From: Allomuricauda sp. NBRC 101325
GTDB taxonomy: Bacteria > Bacteroidota > Bacteroidia > Flavobacteriales > Flavobacteriaceae
Reading direction: 5' to 3'
DNA length: 64,000 nt
Assembly: GCF_030268205.1 (NCBI RefSeq)
Contig: NZ_BSQF01000001.1
Coordinates: forward strand, 168,649 to 232,648
Shown: piece after piece, positions 61,325 through 64,000 of the stretch
Numbering within the stretch: position 1 is the first letter of the stretch
How the letters are laid out: each line of letters begins with the position of its first letter
Program-made: the position numbers and the translations under genes
Notes under the pieces: generated by a model
What the model was told of the DNA's origin: nothing
Databases searched by the model: none
Seen by the model: only the letters and a program-made list of their open reading frames with translations

Positions 61325-61732
61325 CTACAGTAAATCTGCCAACGTATTGTTCCTGTAGACCTCTAGGGCACTGTCCCTTACTTGAAGCATTAATTTGTGA
61401 ACGGAGCATTCACCCTCATCTGGGCAATCGTCACATTTTTCGTAGAAATTTAAGCTAACACATGGCACCATGGCAATGGGACCTTCCAACACACGCATTA
61501 CGGTGGTCATGGGAATGTCTTTGGGTTCTTTGATCAAGTAATATCCCCCACCTTTTCCTTTTTTGGAGCCCAGAAATCCGTTGCGCCTAAGAGTAAGTAA
61601 TATGCTTTCCAAAAATTTTTGGGAAATGTTCTCGTGCTTTGCTATTTCAGCAATTTGAACAGGCTCCTTACCCTCTACTTTTGCAAGAAAGGTAAGTGCC
61701 TTAAGTCCATATTTTGTTTTCTTGGAGAGCAT
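61325..61732 (-). CDS. Rrf2-family transcriptional regulator with cysteine cluster
   Basis: The 135-residue protein has the Rrf2 winged helix (MLSKKTKYGLKALTFLAKVEGKEPVQIAEIAKHENISQKFLESILLTLRRNGFLGSKKGKGGGYYLI) and a C-terminal cysteine group (CVSLNFYEKCDDCPDEGECSVHKLM). Similar Cys groups hold an iron-sulfur cluster in IscR. The family also includes CymR, which senses cysteine supply. Being directly upstream of the cys operon and downstream of metZ, it is the best candidate regulator of sulfur assimilation (inference). Confidence 0.9.
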   Translation of the reverse strand: MLSKKTKYGLKALTFLAKVEGKEPVQIAEIAKHENISQKFLESILLTLRRNGFLGSKKGKGGGYYLIKEPKDIPMTTVMRVLEGPIAMVPCVSLNFYEKCDDCPDEGECSVHKLMLQVRDSALEVYRNNTLADLL

Positions 61733-61786
61733 TACACGAATATAGGGAAATTTAGTAATCTACCTCCTTAAAAGATACCTTTCGGT

Positions 61787-62947
61787 TTACCCCAAAGCTT
61801 GCTCAATATCCGCAATAATATCGTCAATATGTTCCAACCCGACCGAAACTCGAACCATACCATCAGAGATACCTACGGCGAGCCGTTCTTCGGTGGTCAA
61901 TTTGCTGTGTGTTGTTGAAGCAGGGTGCGTAACTATACTTCTGGAATCCCCTAAATTGGCTGAAAGCGATAGCAATTCAATACTGTCAAAGAATTTTCGA
62001 CCAGCTTCCAAACCACCTTTTACTTCAAAAGCAACTACACATCCGCCAGCTTTCATTTGCTTTTTGGCAACCTCATGCATTGGGTGCGATTTTAGGAACG
62101 GATATTTTACCCATTCAATTTTATCATGACCCTCTAAAAAAGAGGCCAATTTTAAGGCATTCTCACAATGACGGTCCACTCGAATGGCCAGAGTTTCCAG
62201 ACTTCTTGATAATACCCATGCATTGAAAGGAGATAACGCAGGACCCGTAATTCTTGAAAAACGATATACCTTATCCATCAACTCACCACTACCAACTGTA
62301 ATTCCTGCCAAAACCCTGCCTTGACCATCCATCAACTTCGTCCCTGAATGAATTACCAAATCAGCACCAAACTTAATGGGCTGTTGTAGGTAAGGTGTTG
62401 CAAAGCAATTGTCGATGATAAAAATGAGTCCGTGCTTCTTGGCAATCTTCCCCAATGCTTCCAAATCCAAAACATCCACGCCTGGATTGGTTGGGGATTC
62501 AGCATAAATGATTTTGGTGTTGTGCTGAATCATTCCCTCGATGGAATCCAAATCATCCACATCAAAATAACTGGTACTGATATTCCACTTTGGAAAAAAG
62601 TTGGTAAAAAGCGTATGCGTGGAACCAAAAATACTTTTGGAAGAAATTACATGATCACCAGCATCCAAAAGGGCTGCCAAAGTTGAAAAAACAGCTGCCA
62701 TTCCAGAAGCATATGCAAATCCATTTTCAGCACCCTCCATCTTACAAACCTTTTCAATCAGTTCATTGTTATTGGGATTGGAATACCTGGAATAAATATT
62801 ACGTTCCTTTTCCTCCGCAAACGAAGCACGCATATCTTCCGCATCTTCAAAAACAAAGCTGGAAGTCATATAAATGGGGCTGGAATGCTCCAAATTCTGA
62901 CTACGCTCCATTTGTGTGCGAATTGCTTCTGTTTCAAATTTTTTCAT
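61787..62947 (-). CDS. metZ: MetZ, O-succinylhomoserine sulfhydrylase (trans-sulfuration family)
   Basis: This PLP enzyme would make homocysteine directly from an activated homoserine and sulfide. The 386-residue protein has SRYSNPNNNELIEKV, YASGMAAVFSTLAALLDAGDHVISSKSIFGSTHTLF, ESPTNPGVDVLDLEAL, IDNCFATPYLQQP and the PLP-lysine in VIHSGTKLMDGQGRVLAG. Family assignment is firm; sulfhydrylase versus cystathionine synthase or lyase is inferred from resemblance and the neighbouring sulfide-producing genes. The next gene downstream is the rrf2 regulator. Confidence 0.88.
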   Translation of the reverse strand: MKKFETEAIRTQMERSQNLEHSSPIYMTSSFVFEDAEDMRASFAEEKERNIYSRYSNPNNNELIEKVCKMEGAENGFAYASGMAAVFSTLAALLDAGDHVISSKSIFGSTHTLFTNFFPKWNISTSYFDVDDLDSIEGMIQHNTKIIYAESPTNPGVDVLDLEALGKIAKKHGLIFIIDNCFATPYLQQPIKFGADLVIHSGTKLMDGQGRVLAGITVGSGELMDKVYRFSRITGPALSPFNAWVLSRSLETLAIRVDRHCENALKLASFLEGHDKIEWVKYPFLKSHPMHEVAKKQMKAGGCVVAFEVKGGLEAGRKFFDSIELLSLSANLGDSRSIVTHPASTTHSKLTTEERLAVGISDGMVRVSVGLEHIDDIIADIEQALG

Positions 62948-62963
62948 CTTTATAATCTTTTAT

Positions 62964-63171
62964 GTGGCTTCGACTACGCTCAGTCACCGAATTATCCAAT
63001 TTATTTTAAAGCAATGACTATGTCAGCCATCCAGATACCATTAACTAGGGTAGTTGAGCGTAGTCGAAACTACCCCTTCAAAACCCAAAATAAATAATCA
63101 ATTGTGTCATCGACTACGCTCAGCCACCTAAAACATACAGTTCTGGAAACTTGAGCGGAGTCGAAACAACT
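62964..63171. repeat. Cluster of palindromic repeats between metZ and the GIY-YIG gene
   Basis: Four units lie in two inverted pairs. GTGGCTTCGACTACGCTCAGTCACC (about 62964-62988) pairs with GTAGTTGAGCGTAGTCGAAACTACC (about 63049-63073), and CATCGACTACGCTCAGCCACC (about 63108-63128) pairs with CTTGAGCGGAGTCGAAAC (about 63150-63167). Each unit is itself a small palindrome (GTGGCT/AGCCAC-type arms). The pairing resembles the BIME arrangement of REP elements. No gene lies in these 220 bp. Confidence 0.8.
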
Positions 63172-63486
63172 TTATATTACTTCTTTAAAATATTTAAAAT
63201 TCGTCTCGTTCTTGCATTCAGACAATTGAGGCAAAACCCCAAATTCTTCATTCATCAACGCCTCTTTCTTTGCTCTCGACCAACCTTGAATTTGTTTTTC
63301 TCGTTCAAATGCTGAAGTAATACTTAAGTATTCTTCAACATATAACAATTTAACTGGCAATCTTTTCTTTGTATGGTTTGCACCTCTACCATCTTGATGC
63401 TCGTTTATACGTTTGTCCAAATCGATGGTACTGCCTGTGTAATAGCTGTCATCTGAACAATGTAATATGTAAACGAAACCTTTCAC
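63172..63486 (-). CDS. GIY-YIG nuclease-domain protein
   Basis: The 104-residue product has the GIY-YIG signature as FVYILHCSDDSYYTGSTIDLDKRINEHQDGRGANHTKKRLPVKLLYVEEY, with catalytic Tyr, Arg (DKRI), His and a later Glu (SAFEREKQIQGWSRAKKEALM). It is of the short YhbQ/UPF0213 type. The open frame extends to 63525, but those first residues (VAERSRSH) come from a palindromic repeat. I prefer the GTG at 63486, which gives MKGFVYIL. The gene is tightly flanked by palindromic repeats on both sides. Confidence 0.88.
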   Translation of the reverse strand: MKGFVYILHCSDDSYYTGSTIDLDKRINEHQDGRGANHTKKRLPVKLLYVEEYLSITSAFEREKQIQGWSRAKKEALMNEEFGVLPQLSECKNETNFKYFKEVI

Positions 63487-63497
63487 GAACCAATTAT

Positions 63498-63565
63498 TGT
63501 GGCTTCGACTACGCTCAGCCACCAAACTAATCTAGAATCGGTAGCTGAGCGTAGTCGAAGCTATA
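63498..63565. repeat. Palindromic repeat pair between the GIY-YIG gene and thrA
   Basis: GTGGCTTCGACTACGCTCAGCCACC (about 63499-63523) and GGTAGCTGAGCGTAGTCGAAGCTAT (about 63541-63565) are inverted copies of the same element, only 17 bases apart. The right copy reaches into the thrA stop codon region. Confidence 0.8.
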
Positions 63566-64000
63566 TCTTTTCTGCTATTCTTAATATATCACCAAAAACT
63601 CCTCTTGCGGTCACAGCAGCACCTGCCCCTGCACCTTGAATCACCAATGGATTTTCTCCATAGGATTCTGTATAAATTTCGATAATGGAATCGGAACCTT
63701 TGATCTGTCCCAAGGCACTTTCCTTTGGAACCGAAATCAATTTCACATCCAAAATCCCTTTATCCTGTTGAAGATCTCCATGTAAATCGCCCACATAGCG
63801 AAGCACATGGCCTACTTCTTGTTCACTCTTGATTTCGGAATACACCTCATCCATCTCACCAATGCGAGTCATAAAATCATCAAATTGGAGGGGTTGAAGT
63901 TGTTCAGGAATCAAATTCTGCACATTAATATCCGAAAATTCATTTTGAAGATCGAGCTCGCGGGCCAAAATCAACAATTTTCTACCCACATCATTTCCTG
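63561..64000 (-). CDS. thrA: ThrA, aspartokinase/homoserine dehydrogenase (3' end only)
   Basis: The last 145 or so codons of a homoserine dehydrogenase are visible, entering from the right edge; the start lies outside. GNDVGRKLLILAREL at the edge, VLRYVGDLHGDLQ, VPKESALGQIKGSDSIIEIYTESYGENPLVIQGAGAGAAVTARGVFGDILRIAEKI at the end are typical of the C-terminal catalytic part of bifunctional ThrA/MetL enzymes. It supplies homoserine for threonine and methionine, which fits the nearby metZ. Confidence 0.92.
   Translation of the reverse strand, partial: GNDVGRKLLILARELDLQNEFSDINVQNLIPEQLQPLQFDDFMTRIGEMDEVYSEIKSEQEVGHVLRYVGDLHGDLQQDKGILDVKLISVPKESALGQIKGSDSIIEIYTESYGENPLVIQGAGAGAAVTARGVFGDILRIAEKI

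Noticed and set aside
63487..63525. Upstream start of the GIY-YIG protein (VAERSRSH...)
   Set aside because: These codons are the palindromic repeat itself; the GIY-YIG fold begins at the later GTG.

Overview
This is a chromosomal window from a member of the Bacteroidota, class Flavobacteriia, most likely a marine Flavobacteriaceae of the Muricauda/Flagellimonas type (genus is an inference). The evidence is the gliding genes gldA, gldB and gldC, the promoter box TAnnTTTG in front of several genes, weak Shine-Dalgarno sites, DUF3857/transglutaminase proteins, a two-gene methionine synthase, a sulfite reductase carrying a HEPN-like tail, and a fused DAHP synthase/chorismate mutase. No phage, insertion sequence, CRISPR array, rRNA or tRNA was seen. 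Coding density is high and base composition is even.

Layout. 1-7064 (minus): cell-wall and division (dcw) cluster, reading mraZ-rsmH-ftsL-ftsI-murE-mraY-murD (murD is cut by the left edge). Boxes that fit MraZ autoregulation lie upstream. 7327-8795 (plus): a hydrolase and the ribosome-assembly GTPase EngB. 8869-11168: an AraC regulator, a pirin and a small membrane protein. 11191-16182: gldC, gldB, nadE, an orphan response regulator with Glu at the phospho-site, and a DNA primase without zinc ligands. 16324-22614: a secreted dipeptidyl peptidase, small redox and oxygenase genes, then an ECF sigma / anti-sigma / outer-membrane protein unit with its own ECF-type promoter. 22722-27949: polyprenyl diphosphate synthase, rlmN, queA, aroA and a MazG-like enzyme. 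27995-33882: three tandem secreted DUF3857 proteins. 33964-36628: dtd, rsgA and two small secreted proteins.

36758-40814 (minus) is the Phe/Tyr operon pheA - aminotransferase - tyrA - aroF. A 23-codon leader peptide full of Phe, Tyr and Trp codons precedes it, followed by competing antiterminator and terminator hairpins. This is a textbook-style attenuator and the most striking regulatory element here. 41061-46888: gldA, a PLP decarboxylase, a serine hydrolase, a GIN-domain lipoprotein and a PagL-like lipid A deacylase. 47064-51940 (minus): metF and the two halves of methionine synthase behind a SAM-I riboswitch. 52085-53847: a short-chain dehydrogenase and an AraC regulator.

53940-61145 (minus) is an assimilatory sulfate-reduction operon (DUF2061 protein, cysH, cysD, cysN, sulfite reductase, cobA, ferredoxin-NADP reductase). 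An Rrf2 regulator gene lies just upstream, and two near-identical operator-like sites lie in front of the operon. 61787-64000: metZ, a GIY-YIG nuclease embedded in palindromic repeats, and the 3' end of thrA. Aspartate-derived homoserine (thrA), sulfide (cys genes), metZ and metH/metF together make a nearly complete methionine route.

Short palindromic repeats with the core TCGACTnCGCTC are scattered through the right half. Two copies lie in frame inside genes (a lipoprotein signal peptide and metH), where both encode the same peptide V-S/T-S-S-A-V-E.
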